Shown in pieces: positions 9,919-20,603 of a stretch of 64,000 nucleotides of DNA. A program made the position numbers and the translations under genes. The notes beneath the pieces were generated by a model. It worked only from the letters and a program-made list of their open reading frames with translations. It was not told the origin of the DNA and searched no databases. Every line of letters starts with the position of its first letter. Position 1 is the stretch's first letter. The DNA comes from Ypsolopha sequella (lineage: Eukaryota > Arthropoda > Insecta > Lepidoptera > Ypsolophidae), in assembly GCA_934047225.1 (NCBI GenBank), contig CAKOHE010000029.1:1-64000 (forward strand), read 5' to 3'.

Positions 9919-11196
9919 CTGAAATATTATAAAGTGGCTCATTAATGCTTTTTTATCGAATGTTTAGAAAATGTCAAGATAAGTCTTACAAAATTATTAT
10001 TAATGCGGCTTTATCTTACAATTAAAAAACAACTAACAAACTAATTTATTAATATACAGACCTATTATTTAAATAGTCAGTAGGCATTAAAACATGTTAA
10101 TTAAAAAAGTGACCTAATTAAGATTATATGATTATTTATTAAATAATATCAGTCGCTCAGGGACTCAACTAAAAGTAAGCCCTACCTAAGAAAACATTTT
10201 TTGCCAATAAATAGACCCAAGTACGAAATGGGTCCTTACTTTAATAAAGATATTATTACTTGCTTACCTTAATTTTAGTCCTATATCGACTTATTCGGCT
10301 TTATATCAACACAATAATAAACTCGTAGCACTTCACTCGCGACGCAACACTGATCGAGTCCTTTTCAAACTGAAGTGAGGTGGGGGGATTAGGCGGAGTA
10401 AAAGAGACCGAAGTATTGGATTATCTTTTTCTACTCTGAAACGGTCCTTGTCTTAATAATATGTCAATGAAGCGTTTCGTTTAGAGTCAGTTTATGACCA
10501 TAACTAAATTTATTAAAAAAATGATTTAGGTCACTACCGTTCTGAAGGTGCGACATAATATCTGTACCCCTGAAATATGAATGCGAAAGTATCTTTGTTG
10601 TTTTGTCCTTTTTCACGCAGCAACGGAACTGACTGAATGATATGATTCTTTTGCATAGGAATAGTTTATGTGCCGGAGAGTAACGTAGGCTTTTTTGTGT
10701 CCCGAAAAGATGCAAAGTAAATCAGCGCGAGTGAAGTCGCGGGCAAAAGCTTGTATTTTATATTTACTGCCGCTTTTCACTTAGACAGGTTGGCAGATAG
10801 TACGTAATTTCAGCTGTTACGATCCTGATTTCTTCTAAATTCATCCGAGTCATACAACGCTTTCCTACTTGGGCTCTTCAAAGACCATGCAGTACACAAA
10901 CAGTGGCACTACGTGTGTATCGCTCCAGTGGCCACTCCACACCTATTATGTACTTCATACATATTGATACAAGCGGCCATCGCCATTGCGGCCAGTTTGA
11001 ATAGATAAAGTATTGTGTGCAACTGAACATTAATTAGACATTGGGACACTCCTGCAAATATATTACGAAACTCACATGTCTCACATTATGTCACAGTTGC
11101 ACAAAATTGCGATGATGTCATAGTCAACCATGGACATTTCAAAAAGTGTTTCTTATTTAAGCGTTTCTTATAGGGAAAGCATATTGACGCCGTTTT
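9919..11196. other. Intergenic, no gene recognised
   Basis: AT-rich sequence without a supported gene. The motif GAAGTCGCGGGCAAAAGCTT at 10732-10751 resembles the end of a common lepidopteran non-autonomous repeat; its other end was not found. Confidence 0.35.
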
Positions 11197-11204
11197 ATGT
11201 CTGC

Positions 11205-12165
11205 CATGCAGCCTCGTATGCTATCTCTGCCATGCCTCGTATGTTATCTCTGCCATGCAGCCTCATATGCTATCTCTGTCATGCAGCCTCGTATGCTATC
11301 TCTGCCATGCAGCCTCGTATGCTATCTCTGTCATGCATCCTCGTATGCTATCTCTGCCATGCATCCATGTATGCTAACTCTGCCATGCAGCCTCGTATGC
11401 TATCTCTGTCATGCAGCCTCGTATGCTATCTCTGCCATGCAGCCTCGTATGCTATCTCTGTCATGCAGCCTCGTATGCTATCTCTGTCATGCAGCTACGT
11501 ATGCTATCTCTGCCATGCAGCCTCGTATGCTATCTCTGTCATGCAGCCTCGTATGCTATCTCTGCCATGCAGCCTCGTATGCTATCTCTGTCATGCAGCC
11601 TCGTATGCTATCTCTGCCATGCATCCATGTATGCTAACTCTGCCATGCAGCCTCGTATGCTATCTCTGTCATGCAGCCTCGTATGCTATCTCTGTCATGC
11701 AGCCTCGTATGCTATCTCTACCATGCAGCCTCGTATGCTATCTCTGCCATGCAGCCTCGTATGCTATCTCTGTCATGCAGCCTCGTATGCTATCTCTGCC
11801 CTGCAGCTACGTATGCTATCTCTGTCACGCAGCCTCGTATGCTATCTCTGTTACGCAGCCTCGTATGCTATCTCTGCCATGCAGCTACGTATGCTATCTC
11901 TGTCACGCAGCCTCGTATGCTATCTCTGTCACGCAGCCTCGTATGCTATCTCTGTCACGCAGCCTCGTATGCTATCTCTGCCATGCAGCCTCGTATGCTA
12001 TCTCTGCCATGCAGCTACGTATGCTATCTCTGCCATGCAGCCTCGTATGCTATCTCTGCCATGCAGCCTCGTATGCTATCTCTGCCATGCAGCCTCGTAT
12101 GCTATCTCTGCCATGCAGCTACGTATGCTATCTCTGCCATGCAGCCACGTATGCTACATTTGCAT
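11205..12165. repeat. 26-bp minisatellite, about 36 copies
   Basis: Unit TATCTCTGCCATGCAGCCTC + GTATGC. Variants alternate along the array: TGCC or TGTC, CATGCAG or CACGCAG, GCCTC or GCTAC, and two units with CATCCATG...CTAAC. Since 26 is not a multiple of 3, three units make a 26-codon cycle, and all three forward frames stay open for hundreds of codons. The apparent Cys/Leu/Tyr/Ser-rich proteins (up to 346 residues) are therefore a by-product of the repeat, not a supported gene. Confidence 0.95.
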
Positions 12166-12169
12166 TTTG

Positions 12170-12656
12170 AATAAGAATTAACTCGTAAATTACGGACAGT
12201 TAGGCTGAACAGCTAAGACCGTTTTTTCCTGAGCTTTGAGTGAAAAATATCCAGCGCTTTTTCTAATTTATTACATCTTGAGCTATGGGTGTTATAACTA
12301 ATAACGTAATAACAAAACAATCAAGTCACATGGCAAAGCTTAAGAAAACTGTATTAAAACTGTTTAAACACACATACAAGACAATGCCATCTTATTAAAT
12401 TTTTGTTGTTTTCGTATTACAAGACGCCCCACATGTATATATATATATGTGTATATATGTATATATATTACAATAGTAATTCATGAAACTCATGCAGGGT
12501 GCAGGTGCAGCCTATTGCGACAAATACTTGTGTCCCAATGGCTCTAATTATTTCATAGTTCATTGAGTTAGACAAATATGCAGAAAAATATTAAAATATA
12601 TATTTTTTTTTATATATACTCGTACTATTTATAAAATATATATATAACCACCACAC
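12170..12656. other. Non-coding with (TA)n-rich patches
   Basis: No gene is seen. TA/TG dinucleotide patches lie at about 12431-12470 and 12597-12648. The second abuts the mariner-like relic and may have replaced its 5' terminal repeat. Confidence 0.5.
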
Positions 12657-13606
12657 CGCAGCACTATCCTTGGGGCTGTACAGCGGTTCCGGGAGTATGG
12701 CAACTTCCGCCCACCAATCCTGGGAGGTGGCAGGCCTCGTCTCGCACCCAGTTTTGAAGAAGAGGTTCTATAATTTACTGACGCCAATCCTGAGGCTAGC
12801 ACCCGAGACGCCGCTGATGTGGTTGGGGTCAGCCAGTACTTCGCCTGGAGGCTACTGCGGGATGAAGACATGCACCCCTTTCATTTTCTTCGGGTGCAGG
12901 AGTTGGAGACACGGGACTGCGAGCCGCGGGTCCAGTTCTCCCAGTGGCTTCTTGACGATACCACGCGCAACATCTTGTGGACTGACGAGTCCACTTTTAC
13001 TCGCATAGGGTTGTATTACATCCACAACCAACACTATTGGACCGTCAGGAATCCTAAGAAGGTGAGGCCTGACCACTTCCAGCGGCGTTTCAGCCTAAAC
13101 GTTTGGGCTGGAGTGCTTGGAACTCGCGTGTTGGGTCCAGTGTTCTTGCCTCGTCTGAACGGTGAAACCTACCTTCAGCTGCTGCAGGACGTTGAGGTGA
13201 TGTTAGAGGATGTGCCGCTCCGCGACATGACGAACTTTTACTTCCAACATGATGGAGCTCCCGCGCATTACCACCGCCAAGTGCGCGAATACCTGGACGC
13301 CACGTACGAAGATCCTCATCTCGGAACTCCGCGCTGGATCGGTCGTGGAGGGCCCGTGGCATGGCCGCCACGCTCGCCGGACCTGCGCCGCTAGATTTTT
13401 ATCTGTGGGGCCGGGTAAAAGACTTAGTTTACGGCCATGGTGGCCACATGATCGCCAGCCAAGAAGAGCTGCGTGAAAAAATCGCGAGTGCTTTCGATGT
13501 TGTGCGTCGTGATGAACAGCAACTACGTCGCGTCCAGGCTCACATTTTACGCCGTGCTGCTGTTTGTGTAGAACGTGGCGGGCTGCATTTTCAGCAGTTG
13601 GTGTAA
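12657..13606 (+). pseudogene. Mariner/IS630-like transposase, one stop and one frameshift
   Basis: Order seen: a helix-turn-helix part (GAVQRFREYGNFRPP, GGGRPRLAPS), a second DNA-binding helix (EASTRDAADVVGVSQYFAWR), then the DDE core with WTDESTF (first D), YFQHDGAPAHYHRQVREYLD (second D) and WPPRSPDL followed, after a frame change, by PLDFYLWGRVKD (third acidic residue is D). About 47 residues separate the second and third D, wider than the usual 34-41. The frame has TAA at 12771-12773 and loses one base near 13385. Such proteins cut and rejoin transposon ends at TA sites. This copy is inactive as it stands. Confidence 0.8.
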
Positions 13607-13614
13607 ACAATAAA

Positions 13615-13715
13615 TGTGTTTGTGTAAATAACTGTCTCTAACTCCGTGTAAATAACTCAGTGTAAATAACTTAGTGTAAATAACTCAGTGTAAATACCTA
13701 ACTCCGTGCAAATAA
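13615..13715. repeat. Short tandem repeat GTGTAAATAACTCA-like
   Basis: About six imperfect units of roughly 18 bp built on GTGTAAATAACT follow the transposase relic directly. They may be subterminal repeats of that element. Confidence 0.6.
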
Positions 13716-14098
13716 CTTTTAATTTTTGACTGTACATAACACAGAACAATTCTTGTACACACCTATCATTGTACATACCCAGTTGATCCTTTTAAACACG
13801 CCAGTTTATCCCTAATTTTAGAACCTGTCCTAAATAATCACACCTAGGCTTTTACTATGCCTAGGCGATAAATTGCCAGTCCAAAGCCTGAAAAGTGTGA
13901 TGGAAAGAATTACCTGGATATGCAGTGAATACCTATCTACGAAAATGAAGATTTTATGTTTTCGCCGTGTTTGGTAAGTTGCATTTACCAATCTGATCTA
14001 CTGTAGTTTTGTTTGACCATAGCGTGCGCCGACGGGACGCTGCCCGTTGCCATAGTAACCATGCCGTTGCTAGGCATCGCGGCGTGGCGCCGGCGGCG
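13716..14098. other. Spacer, GC-rich toward the Transib target site
   Basis: No gene is seen. Composition rises to GC-rich (GGCGTGGCGCCGGCGGCG) next to the Transib insertion point, which fits the known preference of that superfamily for CG-rich 5-bp targets. Confidence 0.4.
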
Positions 14099-14210
14099 CA
14101 CAGTGTTCGAAATGCTATAATTACGGGCTCACTTTGTATTTCCCTACACAAACCCTAGTAAAAAAGATGTACACATACATAAACTTACATCTGTGTTCCA
14201 GCGGGGTAGG

Positions 14211-14370
14211 TATGAAACCACATATTGCCATCTGCTACGATCCTGTCACACCTCTTTAGATTTGTGTACCTAGTCATGTATATTCACACACATAGTCACG
14301 TCTGTCTCTCAGAAGGGAAGGGAATCTTAGACTTTCATAAGCTACGATCCTGCCACACCTCTTTCATTTC
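14211..14370 (-). pseudogene. Two short RTE-like LINE tails inside the Transib
   Basis: On the minus strand two pieces read KEV-stop-QDRSRWQ and a similar GTGGCAGGATCGTAGC stretch, both with CCTTCTGAGAGACAG-like sequence nearby. The same end, DVCQDRNRWKSE, appears at 62132-62221. This is the C-terminal end of an RTE-like LINE polymerase. It shows later insertion or patching of the Transib interior. Confidence 0.5.
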
Positions 14371-14479
14371 TTTCACATTCTTCAATTGAGTGAGATAAAC
14401 TCTTCTTTTCAAAGTTCTTTTGACTTGATCCTTCTTTACATATTATTTCAACCAAATTAAATAAAAAATAAATACATTG

Positions 14480-16033
14480 TCACGACATGAATCCACGAGG
14501 GAGTGTCAGAGGTGTTCCCAGTGTGAACTGTGATAATGTGTTCACGACTTTGCCATCTACCATTGTTTGTACTAACACATGGTTTACCTGTACACTTTTT
14601 CCACTCACATTTATTGCGGTTGGTTTTAGCGCAGGAATTTGACTTGCAACGTGCTCTTTTTCCTTTTTAGTTGTTTCTTGGTTCTCCTTCATATGCTGAA
14701 AATGGAGTGGCAGACAAAAGCGCGTTGATGAAGCTCAAGGATTGGACCATATTATCACCTGTTCGTTTTCCAGTCTTGCGGACATTTGTAGTGGCACAAC
14801 TGCGGTAACGAGAATGTCACTGTCCACTGTTTCCGTGGAGTTCTCTGCAAATATTTGCTTATATGTGGAATGGCCAGAGCTGCCATCAAAGCCCCACTTA
14901 TATTTCATTTCAAGTTGTGTCTCATCGGTTACTACGCATGTTGAAACTTCATTTTGGACAATTGCAAGTCTTTTTGTAGCGTGGTCTAAATGGCTCTGCA
15001 ACGGTACTTCTGCTGATATCTCAGATAATATGATATTTTATGGATAGCATTCCTTTTTTGCTTGGAGGAGGTTATCATACGACGGATAAATATCACAGTT
15101 TCTAAGTTTGGTGCCTTTTTTTATTTCTTTGTACTGTGCCACAGTTAGCTTCGCATTTATGAATAAAGCCAACGCTTCTTGTGGAGTGTATGGGCGTATC
15201 TTAGGTTTTATTTGTTTAATTTTTTTGATGGTTCTAATGGTTCCCGGGCTAGATAAAACAACTTTTTTCAAGACTGCAGCAACATTCCTTTTCCCTTTCT
15301 TCATGAAGCTCGTTTGAGTAGCTTGTACAAGTTCTTCCGGAGAGTGAGTGGTCAACAATAACTTTGTACGCCTTTTCTTCGTTGAAGTGCTCGTTGCAGA
15401 AAATTCTTTCTTTCGACGAGCAAGCATAGGTGTTGATGACGTGGATGGTGCTGGTTCTGTGATATCTGGGCAATGCTGTTGTACATCAGGCCATATTACA
15501 AGGATGTCTTTAGATAGCCACTCTGCGTATTTGAATAGAAATTAATCCTTTTTACGGGTAGCTTTCTTATACCGCGTCAAGAAGTTGTTAGAAAATAACG
15601 AAACCTTGGTCATCACTGCTTCTTTCGATGCACCAGGTATCGCTGAACAGATAAGCTCTACCATCTGTCTTCGTGCATTGGTAGTATTCGCTTGAGAAGC
15701 AAGTTTATTTTCCCAAAGAAACTCCACCAACTGTAGGCGACTGAATCCCGCACGGTTTGAACCTAAGAACAAAATAATAAATTAAGCTAACTTTCGCAGA
15801 TTTTCGCAATTACAGCATAGTATTAATTTAAAGGTACATAAGTGTACTACATCATTAAACAAAAATTAGAGTGAAACAAAAAATACTTTTTTTTTGGCGC
15901 TCTAAGTTATACCAACAAGGCAAAAAAAAAAGACATTTATTTGTGTGTTATGTTAAAAATGTCCCTATAATTAGCCAAACCACAAATATAAATAAAAAAT
16001 ATGTAAATACATACCTGAAGAAGCAGTCGTCAT
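14480..16033 (-). pseudogene. Transib transposase (RAG1-like), intron retained, C-terminus lost
   Basis: Exon 1 is 16015-16033 (ATG, six codons, donor GTATGT). Exon 2 starts at 15762 after TTTTGTTCTTAG. The frame then runs to 14480 with three in-frame stops: TAA 15542-15544, TAA 15038-15040, TGA 14735-14737. Conserved parts: basic, Thr/Ser-rich region near 15427-15340, YKWGFDGSSGHSTYKQ (codon of the likely first catalytic D at 14885-14887), DILVTAVVPLQ, IIWSNP, SSTRFC, and VLVQTMVDGKVVNTLS, whose D probably matches the second catalytic D. The zinc-binding C-x2-C that normally follows and the final catalytic E are absent. RAG1/Transib transposases cut at CAC ends by hairpin formation. Confidence 0.85.
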
Positions 16034-16318
16034 TTTGACACCAAACAAAAAATTCTGACACTTCGGTAAGTACTAGAAAACCACTGATAAACACGACCGT
16101 CTGATAGCTGCGAATGCACGCGACTGATTGAGTCCGGGCATTGCTCCTATTCATCGATGTGATTAGTGTTGTATTCGTGGGCCATTATTTTCCAAAATCA
16201 GAATTTGGTGTGACCGACTACCTGGCTTGCCAATTAACATGTTTACATTAAAATCGAAGAGATAGCTGTTTTAGCCTTAATGAGCCCGTAATTATAGCAT
16301 TTCGAACACTGTGCGGCG

Positions 16319-16808
16319 GCGGCTTGATTGATGTTTTGATCGCGCGCACGTGTGGTTCACGCACACAGACATAGCTTGGCGCGTGATGGCGAAGCGTAAC
16401 AACAAGGCACACAGAGATGCGTGAATGTTTTTGTTAGTTTCCCAAACTTTTTTCGTATGTTAATTTACTGATGCAAAATTATGGTAGCGTATCCACCTGA
16501 AACTTTTTAGTTGCAGTATTTTACTGTTACATTACATCCTGAAAAAATTTGGGCTTTCACTCACTTACCTTATCTGATCCACCTGAAACTTCACATGTGC
16601 ACTCTCTATTACCTACTGACACTCCCATAAAAAATCCGGCGGTTGGTTAAATTTCACCTTGTATATTTATTTTAAAAAAAATGCCCTTCAGCAGTAAGCA
16701 GACAATTTGATTTGATTATTGTTCTTTACCGTATTTCCTTTACCATAAATAAAGTTATATTATCTCGTCACTTCTTTTACCTATCGATATTTATGAGTAA
16801 TCAGTGAA
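16319..16808. other. Non-coding spacer
   Basis: CpG-containing stretch next to the Transib end, then AT-rich sequence. ATCCACCTGAAACTT occurs twice (around 16491 and 16577) as a short direct repeat. No gene was recognised. Confidence 0.4.
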
Positions 16809-16978
16809 CCCTGCGGGTCTACCGCGTAATTCTGATTTTCATCAACATCAACTTGAGAATGAAATTTGTCGTGCGTGCGACGACCCCGCCTAACATGCCA
16901 TCTCTTTTGCACGCGTAGAATTTCACATGCATTTGCTTGAAGTTGATACAAATGAGAATTACGCGGTAGAGCCCCTGC
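16809..16978. repeat. Small MITE, 170 bp
   Basis: Left end CCCTGCGGGTCTACCGCG and right end, complemented, GAGCAGGGGCTCTACCGCG. The match continues through TAATTCTNATTT and ATCAAC-TCAA, about 40 bp per arm with mismatches. No coding capacity. Confidence 0.55.
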
Positions 16979-17280
16979 TCTTGGTAATATTTCATGGTTA
17001 CTTACACTTCCTTCAAAGGCTTCAATTTCTTCAAGTTTTGTGATATATTATATGGGCACTCAACTTCATTATTGCAAAATCAGCAAAGTATGAGGTATTT
17101 ACTTCGTTACTATACTATAGGTACTTTCTCTACGTTTACAATAAAGTGTGTAAGTGTGTTATCACGTTACATTTTTAAGCGGCTGCAACAGCAGCGGGAA
17201 TTTGAGAGCTTGTTCGAATTCGTATTCTATTTATTTTATTGAGTTCGGTAAGTCGTCCGTTCCCTGCATGTAACTATTAT

Positions 17281-17415
17281 TACGTACAAAAGTGATAAAT
17301 GTTGAGCCCTGTCGCCGTACTTCGGGCACAAATGAACCAACCGCAAGGAGCAGTCCGTTCCGCGGGGATTGAACCCACGACCTCTAGGTTTGCAGAGGAG
17401 CGCTCTAGCGCGGTC
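17281..17415 (-). repeat. tRNA-headed SINE-like repeat
   Basis: On the minus strand a tRNA-like head is visible: TAGAGCGCTCC (D-arm/A-box side), an anticodon-arm-like CCTCTGCAAACCTAGAGG, and GTGGGTTCAATCCCCGC, whose T-stem pairs with a B-box loop. No 5' acceptor stem matches the 3' side, so it is not a working tRNA gene. Sequence after the head (GGTTGGTTCATTTGTGCCC) would be the SINE body. Confidence 0.5.
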
Positions 17416-17754
17416 AAGATGATTTATTTTGATCCACCCTTTTTGGTAGATTAGTTTTGTCTTAGAGCTAGAGACTAACCAGCAACTTTTAGCCTCTGTG
17501 TCAAAGATTGATATTATTTTAAGGATTCTAATGTATTTATTATATTTTAAGCTCTAAATGTGTGCTTTATGTGTTTTTTTGTAAGAGGCATTGAATAAAG
17601 TTTTTATCTATCTATCTGTCTATAATTATTACATGACGACATAATCTGTTACTAGTTTAATAAATCACTTACAACATCTGCAATAGAGTCATTTAAAAAG
17701 AAAAAAATATTCAATTAGTCCATTTATCCCACCTTACATAGACTGGGTGCCATT

Positions 17755-18797
17755 TAGAGTTTTGACCCGGGAATTCTCGTCCCGGGATTTCCCGGGAATT
17801 TGACTTTTCTCGATCTCGAGAAATTCAGCTCGAGAAAAGTCGAGACAGCGAGACATTATGATTTTACAATGAAGCTATAAAAAATACCTAGATATCGGCA
17901 ATTTGATGATCCAGAAGTCGTCCAAGTTAGCGTAAGCCAGTCAGAACCCGACAACTTTGAAACTCAGTTAGAGAATGCTATCAAAGGTATTTTGAGCAAT
18001 GAAGAGTCAGCCACCGTAGCGCTCTCAAAATCAATCGTAAAAAAAGAGTTTTTACTATTTGAAAAATCTGGCAAAAGGTCCCCAAATTTGGAAACCTTAT
18101 ACAAAGCATTACTTTCAGTCAAGCCAACTTCAACTGAAAATGAACGAGTCTTTTCAATGGGTGGAAATGTGGTCACTAAAATACGGAGCCGGCTATCAGA
18201 TAAGACCATTAATGCTATAGTTTTTCTAAAGGCATATTTTATTAGAAGTAAGTAGTTGCTGAAAATAAAAAAAAAGGTTTTGTAATTAATCACTTTAAAA
18301 CCTAAATAGATCATAAAAAAAATATTGATCAGATTTGTATTAAATTTGTTGTATTTTGTTCAAAAATATATTTGATTATTTTTGTTTTTGTTGTTGGAGA
18401 GAGATAAGTTCCCACTTATCTAACTATTTATTTTAGTTCATAAAGAAGTTATGTGAATTGTTTTTAGAGATTTTTAATTGTTTGTTTGAGACAGAAGGTT
18501 TCATTATTATTTTATTTCTTATAATATTTAATTGGTTAAAAATAACTGTTTTTAATAATGTAAGTAAAGTTTTTTTAACATTAAAAAATATCTGTTTTTA
18601 TCGAAGTAATTTAAGAGACTTGGTTGGTTTTTGTTCCTTTTAGTAAAAAAAAATGTACATTACCGGCATTTTTATTTATTAAACTAAAGTAAAGTAGTAA
18701 ATACAAATTTCTCGATTTCCCGGGACGACCCGAGAAATCGAGGTCGAGAATTCTCGAGACCCGAGAAATAAAAAACCTCGAGAAATCATAATCCCTA
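17755..18797 (+). mobile_element. hAT element with target duplication GTGCCATT
   Basis: The 8 bases at 17747-17754 and 18798-18805 are both GTGCCATT. The left end is TAGAGTTTTGACCCGGG; the right end, complemented, is TAGGGATTATGATTTCTCG, a loose TIR match. Clusters of CCCGGG and CTCGAG palindromes sit just inside both ends (17767-17835 and 18710-18785) and may be transposase binding sites. The inside encodes only a hAT C-terminal piece. Confidence 0.85.
17890..18255 (+). pseudogene. hAT transposase C-terminal (hATC dimerisation) fragment
   Basis: Open from just after a stop near 17886 to TAG at 18253-18255. It ends with the hATC signature: LYKALLSVKPTSTENERVFS, then GGNVVTKIRSRLS and NAIVFLKAYF. 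In the family this domain mediates transposase dimerisation and carries the last part of the RNase H-like core. The BED finger and the first two catalytic acids are missing, so the element cannot move on its own. Confidence 0.85.
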
Positions 18798-18805
18798 GTG
18801 CCATT

Positions 18806-19679
18806 GCAAAACTCTTCGAAAGACTTAAATACCTTAATGATATTTTCCTTTGCAACGTTATAACAATGTTTAACAGTACCTCAAAGATTACCCAATATAA
18901 CTTTGCTGGTCTTTAAAACCTTATGCTCCTTACAGAGATGCATAATTCCCGTGTCTCAGTGACAAATGAAAGATTTTCTTTGTTATTGTTCAATGTTCAT
19001 CCCGTTGCATCATCGTGGGATATTTGACGGTAAACGAAAGATGACAACTGACGGGACCCCATGAGAACTACCTATTTCATATTTGTGGTTTTTGCGACAT
19101 ATTGATTGATTCACCAAGAACTTTGACAAGTGGACGGAGTATGTATAAAGAACGAGTAAAAGCTTTCAAAATGCGTATGTTGTTCTAAATTAAGTAATTT
19201 ACATCCTGGTCGCATCGATTCAATACATCAGCGGCTTGCGATTCGACTATGCGACACAGATTTAAATGAACGTGGAATGTATTATTGTGTATGTAGATCT
19301 TAGAGTGGACTGTAGTATGTAGATGCTGGGACGAATGGTTTGTAGAAGCAGAAGCTGAATTAAACACCAAGACTTTACTAGGTTGAAGAATACTATATTG
19401 AGCAAATAGATACAGAGAGCACACACGTACGGATGGTACCAAATTATAAAATGTTATGTGTCAGATAACTGTAAACTGACAAGTCACTGAGTGAGTTGAA
19501 TGAACTTAAGTTGGTGTTGCCAACATTATAATATACTAATAATAATAGTGCTAAAATGAAGCGCAACAATATCATAATTTATAATATCTATAGGCTTAAA
19601 GCAGAACTAGCGCCTCCTTATATTGTGAAACGTCGCAATGTCAAGCACCCTCCATATAGTGGTGCAGCTATGATAAAAA
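18806..19679. other. Non-coding, nothing recognised
   Basis: No gene or repeat was supported. Several short open stretches occur, but none shows family motifs. Confidence 0.35.
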
Positions 19680-20022
19680 AACCGCAAATCGATGTACAGG
19701 ATAGCCATTTGGTACACGGGTACTTTGGGTTAGCTCCTACCTACCTGGAGGAGCCCAAACTTGGTATGTTTTAAAAATATTTCTTGGATTTTTAGAAAAC
19801 AGGTGGCCGAAAAGTAATGCTGTAGTATATCTTTAGAACCGGCTCATGAACCCCTTTCATTTGATATCAAACTAGATGAGTTTTAGAAAAAAAAAACAAT
19901 TCCCATACTTACAAAAAATTGATGACGTCATTACCCCGCCCCCCTAAGTGCTCAAAATTATTTTTTTAACCCAAAGTACCCGTGTATCAAATGGCTATCC
20001 TGTACATCGATTTGCAGTTTTC
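19680..20022. repeat. Inverted-repeat element, about 343 bp
   Basis: The arms at 19680-19732 and 19969-20022 pair almost fully: AAACCGCAAATCGATGTACA, GGATAGCCATTTG and ACACGGGTACTTTGGGTTA are shared. The middle contains AT-rich sequence and a run of Cs. This is a MITE-like arrangement; target duplication not resolved. Confidence 0.65.
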
Positions 20023-20365
20023 TGTCAATATTTGCTTTGTGTACATGTTCCACCAATAGAAGCACCCTCGCGCTCACGTTGCACGACCGTTTCGCACTTT
20101 ACATCGGTATGCTGCAACAGCGCCATCTATTGATAAAAACAGAACACCTGATGAGCGCAAGCAAACAATGCTTTCAGAACCGCTACTGTAAAAGCTGATT
20201 GGGCATGATAAATTCTGTAGACAGGGAGGGTCTGCACTGTCACAGTTCAACGTGCTGCCGATAGATGTCACTGCTATAATAACACAGAACTCTGAGTAAG
20301 GGGGGTACAGAAAAACATTGCGCAAAATATCTTATTTCGGAATTAAAAATATTAAAACAACATCA

Positions 20366-20603
20366 GCCCCCCTATTCTGTATCTTAAGTTGCCAACTGCA
20401 CGAGGTGCCTATCATCAAAAACATAGCTAAAAACCGAAATTTCAAAATTGCCTTTAGTGGGTATTGAACTATTAACAATCTGTGTCGTCACTTCAAGTGC
20501 GAAAATATCCTTAGGACATCGGAATTCGATAGTATATCTATGTTTTTGATGATAGACACCCAGTCCAGAAGGCAATTAGAGATACACAATAGGCCCGCAG
20601 GTC
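20366..20603. mobile_element. 238-bp MITE family B, copy 1
   Basis: The same 238 bp occurs at 38076-38313 with only about three differences seen. The ends are imperfect inverted repeats of roughly 58 bp: left CCTATTCTGTATCTTAAGTT..., right, complemented, CCTATTGTGTATCTCTAATT..., both reaching CTATCATCAAAAACATA. No coding capacity. Confidence 0.75.

Larger units (their letters stand above)
14099..16313 (-). mobile_element. Transib-superfamily transposon, decayed, with CGGCG target duplication
   Basis: Both ends begin CACAGTGTTCGAAATG and are identical for 33 bp in inverted orientation (14099-14131 and 16281-16313). The 5 bases outside each end are CGGCG (14094-14098 and 16314-16318). CAC-type ends and 5-bp CG-rich duplications are diagnostic for Transib, the superfamily from which RAG1 and the V(D)J recombination signals are held to derive. 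The terminal 7-mer equals the consensus RSS heptamer; I see no clear nonamer. The inside carries a RAG1-like transposase relic on the minus strand. At 2.2 kb it is shorter than autonomous members. Confidence 0.9.

Noticed and set aside
11130..12181. Four overlapping Cys/Leu/Tyr-rich frames of 146-346 codons
   Set aside because: They are the three forward frames of a 26-bp tandem repeat with no stop in any frame; no signal, domain or codon preference favours one.
13090..13610. Minus-strand open stretches of 93 and 135 codons
   Set aside because: Antisense of the mariner-like transposase; the plus strand carries the DDE motifs.
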